From the NCBI GenBank assembly GCA_002633025.1, contig NMRB01000748.1:149640-213639 (forward strand): a DNA stretch of 64,000 bases. Direction: 5' to 3'. This DNA comes from Notospermus geniculatus. Taxonomy: Eukaryota > Nemertea > Pilidiophora > Heteronemertea > Lineidae. A model generated the notes under the pieces. That model was given only the letters and a program-made list of their open reading frames with translations, was not told the DNA's origin and did not search any database. Both the position numbers and the translations under genes were made by a program. Position 1 is the stretch's first letter, and every line of letters begins with the position of its first letter. Positions 33,736 to 44,529 of the stretch are shown here, piece after piece.

Positions 33736-35209
33736 CCTTGGGACGGTCAACTTGAGCATTCTTCCTGGGGTAAGGGTTGCCACCATTCCCATCCCATGAA
33801 ATGTTCCTTTTCCGTCGAGGGTACGTATGTTGTGGTCAACATTATCAGCACTGAACTGGAGTGAAATATCAAGGAGATCCAATGGTCCACCTAGGACATC
33901 CTCAGCTCTTACGTCTGCTGCATTAAACTCAAACCGACTAACTTCCGAATAGGAGGAGCAAAAGCCCATGGCATTGAGTGAATCTACTAGAAATCGAGAA
34001 CGATACACATGATGAATTTGCGTTGCTAATCCAATCTGGAGTGGCGCCATCACCAGCCTGACAGCTTGAATAACAGCCTGTCCAAGGGCAGCTACCTTTC
34101 GTTGAGTATCTTTACCAACAAACAATAAATCAAAAAGTAATTTCAGACTCTCTCGAATAAACTCTATTGATTTGGTTAATTTCAAATCTGAAGGTTCTGG
34201 GTACTTATCAAGCACCTGTGAAATGCCAGATTTGATTTCACTTTTCAGAAGTCTGGCAGCAGTTTGGATGGTCGCCTTTTTTTCGTTTCATCGTCATCAC
34301 TATCCTTCGCATTCGAAAAATGTGATCTCAGAATATCCAATATACAATTGTTACAATGTCATGAACAACATCACCCTCTGCAATGTAAATTGAATCACCA
34401 TATTTTGCTTTAAGTTTCTGTTTTAGATACTGAATTCCATATGGCACGGAATTTGACTTTGTCAGAAATTTGGCCATTTCATCTGCTAGACTAGAAATGG
34501 TAAATTGTTCTTCGTCATCATTTTCAAGGACTGCGCATGTCATTAGAAACGCTTGCTCTTGATCATTGTCAGCAGGTCTGCCTGGTTTCCTTCGCTTGGT
34601 TGCCGGCTCTGTATCGAACTTCTTTGGCATCCCCCGTCCTGTCCGAAAGTTACCACTACACAAGTGATGGTAAACGCATTCAGCGGCAGGCAAGTCATTT
34701 GCGAAATATTCCAGTCTACCTTTAACCTGGTGTGACCAATCATCTGACCGAGACTCACAAATGGCAGATATAGATCTTGCAAATTCATGAGTGACTACTT
34801 CACTAGCTTTTGACTTATCCGTAACAACATGGCTGCAGAAAAGACAGTTCACTTTATTATCAAATTGTCCAGAATTATTACGAGATCTTCGTCTCACAGC
34901 TCCACCTGAACCAGTAGACCCTTTAACAGCATTCTCAATTGCTTTGTGGTTGATCCAATTCTGGCGACATTTTTCATGCACCCAATCTCCAGGCATCACA
35001 AGGAGGTCCTTTCCTCTTTGATTACTGGCGGCATTTATCCCCTTAGCACCTTTTTCCCTAATCTGTGTAGCCTTTAAAGTGGATATCGGCTCTGTACAGA
35101 TAGGACAGCGTTCATCACTAGGACCTTCACTCATTTTGACTGGAGCCTGAATGAAAGATAGATCCATAAACATGCATTTGGAACCATCATCATTTGAAAC
35201 AAACTGCAT
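33736..35209 (-). pseudogene. N-terminal region of the XPG/CXC transposon gene, two frameshifts
   Basis: Coding starts at an ATG at 35209 or, more likely, at the Met near 35133 (MSEGPSDERCPICTEP). It begins with a zinc-binding C-P-I-C / W-V-H-E-K-C region and a second one (CLFCSHVV ... CVYHHLCSGNF). It continues to KAKYGDSIYIAEGDVVHDIV, then loses frame near 34345. A short stretch (LRSHFSNAKDSDDDETKK) is in a second frame, and a third frame resumes at a run of seven A/T near 34278 with ATIQTAARLLKSEIKSG. The last block, FSADNVDHNIRTLDGKGTFH, is strongly motif-like. The exon ends at donor CCCAAG/GTAGAA near 33735. The frameshifts are one-base events; the homopolymer one could be a sequencing error. 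Confidence 0.7.
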
Positions 35210-36158
35210 ATCTCCTGCTTCACCACAGAGTCACTTCAGATTATTGCACATTTGGCTTGCAATATGAACATGCTCTAAACAAAAGATGCATGTATACACA
35301 CTTATTTCAGATACAGTTTATTCAACGCAGGGTTATTAGACATGTTCTAACAGAGAGGAACTTACCCATGTGTTCTGAAATACTATTGGCTTTCATCTAT
35401 TCGAGTAAATTGATGGTGGGTGTTCACATTTTACATAATTTTAACTTTCTCTGAAGAGGAATTAACTTTGTTTCATTTCTTCATATTCACAGTTAAGTCT
35501 GGAGATGGCAGCACTGCCTTAGGCCATTGGGATGCTAACTCATCAAAATAATAAACTGAACTGTACAGTCAGGAAATTTGTTTTATTACAGGCATTTGTT
35601 ACTCGGGTTTGGTCCCACATCATGCAGGTAGACGGGTCTTGTTTCAAAAAAAAGTTGACTGAAATATAGAAATACAGAACATACAAGGTTTTATTTAAAT
35701 CAAAACACCACTCCACATAGCCTGTCTTAACTGCAATCCCATTAAAAATCAAAATAGCAAAATGTAGGGGAGAAAACCCATAAAAGTTCAATTATGGCTG
35801 CTGAAGTGCATAGTTTTTGTGACATCATGTACAGGAAAAATAGTAAAAACCCATGAAAAACTCATACAGTCTGCTCTAAAAACTACTATGGAATGTTTCC
35901 ACCACTTTTCAATCACTTCATACAGTTTATTTCTGGTTTACAGCTTAATAAATGAAATGGGGGTAAAAGTAGGGGACTTTCTGGATTAATTGGCGTCCAT
36001 CTTTGTTTGACCCAAATTTAGGCCTTTCCGGTAGTCCAAATTTGGTAAACTTTTAGTTTTATGTAGAGGCCATATTGATAAACTCAAAACAAGTGAAAAA
36101 CCTTTTGTTGCAATTTTTTTAGGGTTCGGCCAATTTTGACCTTAGATTTACCAGCCTA

Positions 36159-36437
36159 TGGCACAAATTCCCCAATCATGCCAATGGTACTCTGAAGAAA
36201 CTGAAGAATGGTTTGATACCCAATCCATTGGAACGCCTTGAAGTGATTCGTGTCGTTGCAGCAGATTTGATTGACCGGTTCGGACAAGCTTCAGTTCCTT
36301 CGAAGAACATTCGCGCCATGGCGGAACAATTGCTGAAAAGTATCCAGAAGGTTTTGAGGACCGAGGGATTGGAGGGGTGTGTAAGCTGGAGGAAGGACGT
36401 CAAAGTCATTTCACGCAACTTGAAAGAGGGTATATAA
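36159..36437 (+). CDS. Candidate host exon split by the 7-kb transposon
   Basis: Directly right of the transposon an open plus-strand reading runs HKFPNHANGTLKKLKNG, NPLERLEVIRVVAADLIDRF, SWRKDVKVISRNLKEG to a stop at about 36437. Directly left of it (about 29091-29126) DDFTVVLYSIPW is open in a compatible frame behind an acceptor-like GATTCTCAG. With the transposon and one TGG removed the two readings join. The protein is helical and charged, with no recognised domain. From 36438 to 37033 I see only decayed coding-like fragments. Confidence 0.45.
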   Translation, partial: WHKFPNHANGTLKKLKNGLIPNPLERLEVIRVVAADLIDRFGQASVPSKNIRAMAEQLLKSIQKVLRTEGLEGCVSWRKDVKVISRNLKEGI

Positions 36438-37033
36438 TGAACTACCAAATAAAAACTAGGAGCAAAAAAGCAAGAGAAAAGATAATGTTGGTGCTGCTAA
36501 TGCATCAGCCCTTCGACTGGTAGTTGTAACGGTTCAGGTGTAGTTGGTGAAGTCGGCAAATTGTCTGATGGCGAGACTGAGGAGGCACTTGGGACTATGC
36601 AAGGAACTCTGAAGGAATACCTGAAAACAAAATCAGAACGTAACTCAGTACGTTTCCTAAGTCAATTCCAGATGACGCTGACGTCAGTCCTTTGCTAGGA
36701 AGCCAAGCGAATGGACGCTGATCCCCCTGGGAGTCACTTTTTTTGCAGAAATTTGGGCCCCCTGATTGGCACTGGATGCCTGGAAAGTTTTGACTGTCGG
36801 GGCGACTGTCAGGGCTGATACTTGTGATCCCCTTGGGTCGATATTTCAGTACGGCTTGGATCTTGCGAATAAAATAATGAAATATTCAGAAGATGTGGAA
36901 TTAGGGGTTTTTATTGGTTTTCAGCCATAGGCCCACGCTCATCATTTGCTGCACTGTTCATATGGTCGTCTGCTTCTCTGCCAAAACAGCAGCTCACCTA
37001 GGCCTAGAAATGACAGAGTCAACCTCAACCTGA

Positions 37034-37433
37034 ATGTACCCTGTAGCATCAGAGGGTGATATTGCTAAGTTGCTACAGGGAAATGACAGCGAGTCAACCA
37101 AAAGGGTTCGAGAATTTTCTACGGGACAATGGTTACGAAACAAGCTTTCAGAGGAGCTGAATGAACAAAGGCTGGGACTTTCCTATGCTAGCATAAAGGC
37201 CCAGCAAATGGCGGTGCACCAGAGCTGTACAAGAAAAATGCGTTCCAGAGTATCAAGTATGGGCTCGCAAAACTGATTAAAGAAAATGCAGGGATGGATA
37301 TCAACACAGAGGAGAGCTTTCACACCTCGCAGGAGGTGTACAAAGCGATGCTAAAACATCTGAAGCAGAGTGGGATGGGTGCCACTAATAAGCACCATTC
37401 ACCTATTTCTGAGGAGGATATGCAACATCTCTA
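37034..37433 (+). pseudogene. Crypton-like tyrosine recombinase, N-terminal (core-binding) fragment
   Basis: From the ATG at 37034: MYPVASEGDIAKLLQGNDSE, then TGQWLRNKLSEELNEQ. After an apparent frameshift near 37210 the reading continues LYKKNAFQSIKYGLAKLIKE, FHTSQEVYKAMLKHLKQSG and SPISEEDMQHL, then a stop. The pattern (K-x-x-x-x-Q-S-I-x-x-G-L, then P-I-S-E-E-D) is typical of Crypton/DUF3504-type proteins, as I know the family. The catalytic domain with the Arg/His/Tyr set is not present. Confidence 0.6.
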
Positions 37434-37527
37434 GCACGGATTGCAATGTATTTCGAGTAGATACACCGGTTGTACTGTTATCAAAAGTATGGTTTGAATA
37501 AGTATTCTACCTCTGTTGCAGTGGAAG

Positions 37528-37827
37528 TAGTCTCGTGCCACCAGACTTGCAATTTCCAATTTTAGAGTCTGGTCCGTATGGTTACTTTGACTTGTAATGT
37601 TGTAAACCATCATGGCGGACAATCTACGCGACGACTGATGACGTAGAACACAACTACACTGCACTGCATGCATGCATGCATAATACATTGGTAGTGACTA
37701 GCCAATCAGCGAAGCTCCCCTTATTTTGAATTTTCGGAATAAGAAAATTCAATAAGAATTGCGCTCCGTGCCAGACCCTCGGTCTGGCGACCTCGGAGTA
37801 TGACCGAGGGGCTGGTTGCGCGAGACT
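37528..37827. mobile_element. 300-bp MITE with TAGTCTCG / CGAGACTA ends
   Basis: AGTCTCGTGCCACCAGAC at the left and TGGTTGCGCGAGACT at the right. A second inner inverted pair is formed by GGTCTGGCGACCTCGG and CCGAGGGGCTGG. It is the larger form of the family at 10137 and 53271. Confidence 0.7.
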
Positions 37828-37960
37828 ACAGTGGAAGGGAAAATATGAGAGAAATGACAACACGGCAACATTTCAGGTTGGAAACGATGCTTCTGGTAAA
37901 CGATACCTGCCATCTACCGTCAGTCTGTCGAACTAAAGTACGTAGGACGTCTTCGTCTTG

Positions 37961-38150
37961 AATGGGAAACAGGACAAGAAGTTTCTCTTAGGCCTCGGAG
38001 ACTTTTGGTACGGGATCAAAAATGTTGCTTCGCAAAACGTTCGGAATGACCCGCTGTTCCTTTTGATTGTGGACGAGCTAGCGAAAGAGGAGAACGCCAG
38101 GAAGAATGCTGCGTTCCCGACGTTTGATGAGTTGTTTAGACAGGCCTATT
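37961..38150 (+). CDS. Unrecognised coding-like fragment
   Basis: An open reading includes FLLGLGDFWYGIKNVASQN and LLIVDELAKEENARKNAAF. Codon use looks coding, but there is no ATG and no domain I know. After about 38150 it merges into TTTATTGAGCATATTCAG sequence shared with the element at 42.6-42.7 kb, so it may be transposon-derived. Confidence 0.3.
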
Positions 38151-38810
38151 GGGGCCTATTCCGGGCCTACTGGGCTTCAGTGTATAAACCTGCATGTAGG
38201 CCTTTATTGAGCATATTCAGAAAATTGGATGAAAAATTTGATCGTGTACAGCGGGCATAAGATGTACTCGAGTTTGGAATTTTAAATGATGCTTGACCCG
38301 CTCTGGTGAGTTCCACATGTGGCGGTTTCCCTGACTGCAGATTGTTGGTGCACCTTCTTATTGCTCGCTAAATATTATAAAGTTGTCAGTTTTTAACTGA
38401 TATTGTCAACTGTTAAAACTTTGGAAACACGCTGCTACATTGCAAACGCAGATAGCGCATTGATATTAAAAAAATCGGTTTACCATCATTATTTCGGAAA
38501 ATTTCACTGTCATTCATAAAAAGATCCTTTGATTTTCCTATTGAATATCGTGTCACCACGAGCAAAATGAGAGCTCCATACGCTTATCGATTTACTATTG
38601 TTTGGTGGTAATTTTCTAACAAAGCCTATTGTTTATTCACCAGAGTTACTCTACATGTCGGGCCTACTCATTAAGTGCGTGCTGCAGCGATTCCTGAGTC
38701 GATGAGAGACAGACGCATCCGTCTCATTCCATCGCGTCGCAGTTGGGGTTTTCATTCTTTAGAGGTGCCAAGAACCCATCGTGACAACTCGTCACGAATC
38801 GGATCGAGGG

Positions 38811-39925
38811 TTCATGCATGCGCGTGTCACCGGTACACATGTTTAGCGTGTTCGATTACTTGCCCTTGGGGAATCTCGGATAGTTATCTCGCTAGTTATC
38901 GTGATCCTAATCTCGTGATTAATTCATCTGATAATATCTTATCTCATCCATTCAGTATTCTCTACATCCACCTAGGCTATAAGGAGTCTACGACAAGTCA
39001 GCAGCAATCGTATCTATTAAAATGTGGATCTCTTTAAGTCTAGACGCCGGACAAAATATCAAGCTCCTAAGAAGCTTCTCCGCATAGCCCTTGTCTATGT
39101 CCTGTGATAATTCATTTGACGACTGGTGGGGTAATGTGACCAGGTTATGAATTAGAAACTAAACAATTTTTTGGTTACTCCTTCTTTCTTCTACATCTAT
39201 CCACAACGTTACTACCACTGTTCCCTGGTCGCCTTCATAAATGCGCGTGTCACCGGTACACATGTTTAGCGTGTTCGATTACTTGCCCTTGGGGAATCTC
39301 GGATATCGCGCATTGTGGAGCATGTGCAGTGAAGCCGAGTAAACGAACGATGTCGCGCCTGGTTAGAGAAAAGTGTCATGGCGTTTTTGAAGGGCCAAGT
39401 AAACGAACGGTCTCGCGCCTGGCTCGAGTAAAGTGTCATGGCGCCAGAGCATTTCCTCTTTCTCCATTGGCTGAATCAGCTTTGTCGCCATATTTTCCCG
39501 AAGTAACCGGCTCAGATGGTCACTCACTTGGGCCAGGCGCGAGTTGCGCCTACTCGGGGAAGCGCGACGCTAGTAATCGAACGCGCTAGTTATCGTGATC
39601 CTAATCTCGTGATTAATTCATCTGATCTCATCCATTCAGTATTCTCTACATCCACCTAGGCTATAAGGAGTCTACGACAAGTCAGCAGCAATCGTATCTA
39701 TTAAAATGTGGATCTCTTAAGTCTAGACGCCGGACAAAATTATCAAGCTCCTAAGAAGCTTCTCCGCATACAGCCCTTGTCTAATTTCCAATAATAATTC
39801 ATTTGACGACTGGTGGGGTAATGTGACCAGGTTATGAATTAGTAACTAAACAATTTTTTCGTTACTCCTTCTTTCTTCTACATATATCCACAACGTTACT
39901 ACCAGTGTTCCCTGGTCGCCTTCAG
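38811..39925. repeat. Local tandem duplication (~700 bp unit)
   Basis: GCGCGTGTCACCGGTACACA recurs at about 38819 and 39242. The blocks starting GCTAGTTATCGTGATCC at about 38891 and 39587 then match for some 340 bases, including GTCAGCAGCAATCGTATC and GACGACTGGTGGGG. The second unit contains an extra segment (about 39305-39585), itself made of two CCAAGTAAACGAACG...AGTGTCATGGCG repeats. No gene is supported. Confidence 0.75.
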
Positions 39926-40015
39926 GTGGCTGAAGACGATCAGGGGGAAAACCGTTTAGTTAATTTACCAAGCCCTTCTTAAAAATGCCGTTCATGGAGA
40001 TGATCTAGTCATAAG

Positions 40016-40372
40016 TTCAGGAGTTATTGCACTTTTTGTCTTTTGGGTTTCCGCCACCTGGTGGCCAAACTGAGAGTCGAATGGGACCGAAACTTGGTGT
40101 CGTGGGTCATCTGACATAGGGGTATTATGTACCAAGTTTCAGATCAAAACGTGCCCCGCTAAGGGGGGGGGGTATACACTACACGCGATTCGCACAACGC
40201 ATGCGATGGTTCTTTGTTATTTCATGCCGCAATGCCTCCCAAACAAAAGCAATTCTCGTGCGATTCCAAATCGCTTTGCGAATCGCTTCTAGTGTGCACC
40301 CACCCTTACGGACAATGACGACGACGGACGACGGACGCTGCACCATCTTAAGAGCTCACCCCAGTGAGCTAA
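40016..40372. mobile_element. Copy of the CTCACC TIR element (inverted), split by a MITE
   Basis: GCACTTTTTGTC, CCACCTGGTGGCC, CCGAAACTTGGTG and TACCAAGTTTCAGATCA match one 290-bp unit of the element at 2.9-4.1 kb in the other orientation. GACGACGGACGACGGACG and AGCTCACC...GTGAGCT form its end. It is interrupted at 40160-40308. Confidence 0.75.
40160..40308. mobile_element. 149-bp MITE with TA-flanked TIRs
   Basis: AAGGGGGGGGGGTATACACTA plus CGCGATTCGCA at the left is inverse to TGCGAATCGCTTCTAGTGTG plus CACCCACCCT at the right. It is flanked by TA on both sides, and the host repeat is continuous when it is removed. The TA target suggests a Tc1/mariner-type mobiliser. Confidence 0.75.
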
Positions 40373-40389
40373 AAACAGGTTGGTGTTAA

Positions 40390-41239
40390 TGGGCAGGAAC
40401 TAGATGAATTGGACTCATTTTAATTCAGCGACAAAGGTGACGCTAGGAAAGTTTTGGCGCAATGATGACCTTGCCTACACGTCGTTCACAGACCACCACC
40501 TTCGGCACGTCTACCTCCTCTCTCGAGGCAAAGGTTGCAGCGACGGCACAGGTCTCAGCCAGGTCATCTCACCATTGCTGGGTCAAACAACCTTTGAAAT
40601 GACGCAAAGTTGTGTAACATATCTGACAAAAAGTGACACAACAGTGCTGAATGTTTCGCCTTGTCATTTGTGTCAGTTACATGCAGATTTCCAACCTGTA
40701 AATTCTGGATTTCGATGCCCTATTCTCAAAACCCTGCTTTCAGCAGCGTGTGACCGCAGAATGTCAGGATAGTCCCATTGGAAATCTCTCAGTCCCTACT
40801 TTGTGATGCAACCAGTTATATTATCATAACCTTCACAACCTGATCACATTAACCCATTTCTTTAGGAATAGCACTTTTTTGCGCCACCCTGTATACATCA
40901 ATATAAGAAACGTGGAAAAAGAAGTATGAATCGAGCTTCCGGGAAGACGAATCTAATCGCCACGGCTCTTGAGTTTAAATGGAAAATCTAGCAAGACAAA
41001 TTAATATTTTTATTTGTGAAAACTGAGTTGATACCATTTTTGGACTTGTTAGATATACATGTAGATCCTCATCTTGCAGCACATTTCTTATAATTGAAGT
41101 AAAATGACCTGCAAGGTTTTCCCCGCTTTTAAACATTCACGGGTTCTCAATGACCAATGCGACCCATTTAACATTGACATCCAGACGTTGTACACAAACC
41201 TACAATATTCCAGTCGCTCATATTTTCAGACGTGATGGA
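40390..41239. other. Mostly non-coding stretch
   Basis: An open reading of about 120 codons (40404-40772; contains VSPCHLCQLHADFQP) lacks a domain, splice partners or paralogue in the window. I do not call it a gene. Confidence 0.25.
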
Positions 41240-41419
41240 CATGGGCGGTATTTTCCGCCAAAATCTCATAGAGGGAACTTCCCTCTGCGAACTTCCCTCT
41301 GTGAACTTCCCTCTGTGGATGTCTAATGGAAACAACGTAGAAATATTCCCTCTTTGGACTTCCCTCTTTGAATATCCCTCTGTGGGATTATCCCTTTTTG
41401 GCGGAAAATACCGCCCATG
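41240..41419. mobile_element. 180-bp foldback-like MITE with GAACTTCCCTCTGTG tandem units
   Basis: CATGGGCGGTATTTTCCGCC is inverse to GGCGGAAAATACCGCCCATG. Inside, CTTCCCTCTGTGAA-like 14-15-bp units repeat about six times. No clear target duplication. Confidence 0.8.
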
Positions 41420-41639
41420 GAATGGAGGGCAAGATGCATCCTTTCTTGAAAATATGCTGTCACAATGCACAGAATTCTGATTCTCGGTCCTTTCAACAAC
41501 ATCTAGGAGAGTTCATTAAGTGGGAGTGCAGTGTCGACGCTGTGGAGATCGAAAATACTATTAACAAGTATTAGCAAACCAACAGAATAAACTTAGGATG
41601 TCAATAGTGAAAAGCGTAGTCAATGAGTATTTTCGGATG

Positions 41640-41858
41640 ATTCTGCGGGATTGGGGCATTTTGCGATCAGATATAAAGCAGCGCGAAGTGAATTCATTTC
41701 TTGCATGTGCTACACTTTGCTGTCGGCTGAAATGTACAACCTTTGTTGTATTACCATGTGATGTGGCAATTGTTTGTCAGATGAGTAAAACGAGAGGAAC
41801 GTGCATGGAGAAAACGGAGGCGTTTGAATCCCGAGGAGCCCGGATGTACCAAAAGAAG
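41640..41858 (+). CDS. Possible PAN/apple-like cysteine-rich exon
   Basis: The reading contains VNSFLACATLCCRLKCTTFV and later C residues, then ARMYQKK before a donor-like GTAGTG at about 41859. Closely spaced C-A-x-x-C-C...C-x-x-F recalls PAN/apple modules of extracellular proteins. The acceptor is not clear and no partner exon is seen, so this is tentative. Confidence 0.3.
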
Positions 41859-42155
41859 GTAGTGATATTGTAGGCCATCATCGTCAGTGCAAACCAGGGT
41901 AGCGTGATGAATTTTTGCACGGTTGGCTTGAATGGGGTGATTTTGCCAGCCGTTTGAATCTGTACGTCGGACGATACCCCTGCCGACATTGTTCATAGAA
42001 TTTATTATACACTTGGTACTTCGGTACTTCCCCACAAACCACACATCTGATTTCCTTGTCTGTCCGTTTCTTTAGCGTTTTTGCGCAGAAAACACCGCAA
42101 AAATTTCTAAAACACTAAAGCTAGATTCATATTGTCCGATCCCTATGTTTATGTG

Positions 42156-42923
42156 GGCTTACTGGAATTCGCGCAAAATCAAAATGCGCAATGGGAAAAT
42201 GCGCAACAGAATTGACCCCGATCCAGGCTTTCTTGCACGTCGAATAGCATTGTGTGGGTAGCCTGGCCGCGAGTTTTGGGATTCCCAGAAGGGCGCATGC
42301 ATTAAGCCTATGTTGTGACGCGCTCTGATGTGTCGGCTCGATAAACTCGTACCGCGAAGCGGCTTATTGAGCGAGTAAATGGTTAGGCCTACGACATGTA
42401 GTACGACGTCAGTAGGCCTATACGTGTGGTGTGAATGAATCATTGAATGAAAAATATGGAAAATCCCATACCAAAAACAAAAGCAGACAGAAAGGACTGT
42501 GATCCCAACAAGGGGGTTTGGGGTTCCCCGAGAGTGATTGAGTTCATTCACACTGATATTTGCATAATATTCCCTAAGTTTGAACCATGCCCGCTGTACA
42601 TGATCAAATTTTTCATCCATATTTTCGAAATTCCGGGCCTATTACGCTTCGGTGAATCAATCCGCCTGTAGGCCTTTATTGAGCATATTCAGAAAATTGG
42701 ATGAAAAATCTGTTTACCTCTACAGCTGGCATTACCAAAAGCAATGGGACTGACAACGCGTAGCCGTATGCAGCATTCAAAAGTGATGATGTCATGAAAT
42801 GTGATTGGCGACATTCGAACGGAAGTCTATTATTCTTTTAATGGTGTGTTTTTGAATAATGATATCTCCCCTTTGCGCATTTTTCCATTGCGCATTTTCA
42901 TTTTGCGCTAATTCCAGTAAGCC
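42156..42923. mobile_element. Mutator-like TIR element with perfect 9-bp TSD
   Basis: GGCTTACTGGAATT begins at 42156 and AATTCCAGTAAGCC ends at 42923. GCGCAAAAT / AAATGCGCAA words continue the inverted ends for about 45 bp. GTTTATGTG flanks both sides exactly (42147-42155, 42924-42932). The interior carries an inverted pair related to TTCATCCAATTTTCTGAATA that is shared with 38.2 kb. It encodes no transposase. Confidence 0.9.
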
Positions 42924-43676
42924 GTTTATGTGTGGTACCAACAATAAAATCTGTTTTTCTCACCACGCACTCACACACGAAACGGACAGGCCCAAAGCAC
43001 AAAACGCAAAGTACCTGTATAAATCTACCTTAAAATGGAGAACATCTGCACTTTGTCAGCTTTCACACTCGTTGTAGGCCTACAACTCGTTTACCGGAAG
43101 TAAACAAGGTATATCCTGATATTCCAGAACGCCAGCACATGAATAATGTTCTATTTTTAGATCAGTTTTGATTTGGCATCTCCCTGACCTCTCTATTCAA
43201 TAAATTCGATTCGATCCGACCCGACCCGGGAAAAGGAAAAAAGCAAAGGAATTTTAGAAATTTTCATCCGCGACAAGGTGGTGTAAATTTTAATGTCATG
43301 CGACCGAAAAAATAGGGTTTATTTCACGCCAGAAATTAATGGAAATGACTGGAAATCACGTTGAAAAAAGAAACTTCGGTCTCATCGATCGCAGCGCCAC
43401 GTCGTGACGTTAGTTCCTCCGGTTCCTCATTAGTGATCAGCGGGGCATCGTCGGAGTAGCTAATCTGTGCAACCAAGCAGACTGTTCGAAGTATCACAGA
43501 AGACTTTTTGTCTGTGTTTGCCAAATGTTGGCAGAAATTGTTGGGAAAACAAAATTTCATTTCCTCCATTCGCCCAAAATAATGAAGACCAAATAATAAA
43601 TAACAAATAAATTTGATGGTTCAGTGGTAATTAATGCATGCATGCTGCCGAAACCAACGAAAGCCACATACTTTGT

Positions 43677-43878
43677 CCTCGCCTCTAAGGGGTCAGTCCA
43701 GAGTAGGCCTACTCATAACTAGGCCCTGGTTCCATACCATAATAGGCGCCGGAGCTTCTTTCTTTGTTCGAACAATCAGAACGAGGAAGTTTGTTGGAAT
43801 ATTGTACTCACAGCAATGCCCAGCCTGCCTAGTAGGTGTCACCTCTTGGACATTAATGACTGACCCCTCGAGGCGAGA
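43677..43878. mobile_element. 200-bp MITE
   Basis: CGCCTCTAAGGGGTCAGTC at the left is nearly inverse to GACTGACCCCTCGAGGCG at the right. The interior is non-coding. The flanking 42933-43676 and 43879-44211 stretches show no gene. Confidence 0.65.
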
Positions 43879-44211
43879 ATAAAGTATGTACACTACACTG
43901 ATTATCACTGCCTCCTAAGGGCATTGAACGTTCACTCACTCTCCTTAGGCTGCCATTTTGCCCAAGAAGAACATCACATGATGCTAAACTGTCCTCCATT
44001 AGGCTGTGTTGTCAAAGAACATCAGAAAACAACTTTTTAAAGAATGTCCCTGTCCAGATAATTTCAAACAAGTCTGCTGATGTTTGGCAGCTGGTCTACA
44101 TCAGCAGACATGGGCAATCATGTTTTGGAAAACAAGGCAAAACATAGTGAGTTGGCTTGTGTTTGCAATTAATGTTTGCCAAAGTAGACTATGCTTTGAG
44201 ACTGCCTACCG

Positions 44212-44320
44212 TGAAAAGCTGCCGGAATGCGGTATACGGGATGCGGAAGCGATATGTTGTCTGCGAAAATGCATAGCATATACCGCTTCCGCATTCCGGT
44301 GTCCGGCAAAGGCAGCTTTA
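44212..44320. mobile_element. Single diverged copy of the 19.6-kb MITE family
   Basis: AAAGCTGCCGGAATGCGGTA and GCATTCCGG...GGCAGCTTT are inverse. GATATGTTGT and GCGAAAATGCAT in the middle match the trimer at 19648-20059. Confidence 0.7.
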
Positions 44321-44529
44321 CAGTTCTCTTGCTAAATCGCAGCCATGGTGAAGAGGGCAGCATCAGCTGTATTTTAGGGTGAGCGAAGGGACTGGAGTCG
44401 TCGTTCGACATCCCCTCCCCACGCACGCTCTTTTTGTTGCCATCACAACAACTATATACTTATTAGGTCGTGTACAAATAATAATGCGATTGTAAATTAG
44501 TGTGCTTGACTTGATGTGTATGAAATAGA

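Larger units (their letters stand above)
29127..36158 (-). mobile_element. 7.0-kb DNA transposon encoding XPG-nuclease/CXC protein (Academ-like)
   Basis: About 120-bp terminal inverted repeats are clear. TAGGCTGGTAAATCTAAGG begins at 29127, and its complement ends at 36158. Both ends also share CCCTAAAAAAATTGCAACAA and GGTTTTTCACTTGTTTTG in the right order. TGG lies directly outside each end (29124-29126, 36159-36161), a 3-bp duplication. Inside, one large minus-strand gene (35209 down to 29634) occupies most of the element. XPG-type nuclease plus a cysteine-rich zinc motif plus 3-4-bp duplications is what I recall for the Academ superfamily, but I could not check this. The gene has frameshifts and an insertion, so this copy is probably immobile. 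Confidence 0.7.

Noticed and set aside
40404-40772. 122-codon reading as a gene
   Set aside because: No domain, splice partner, paralogue or start context; kept only as a note.
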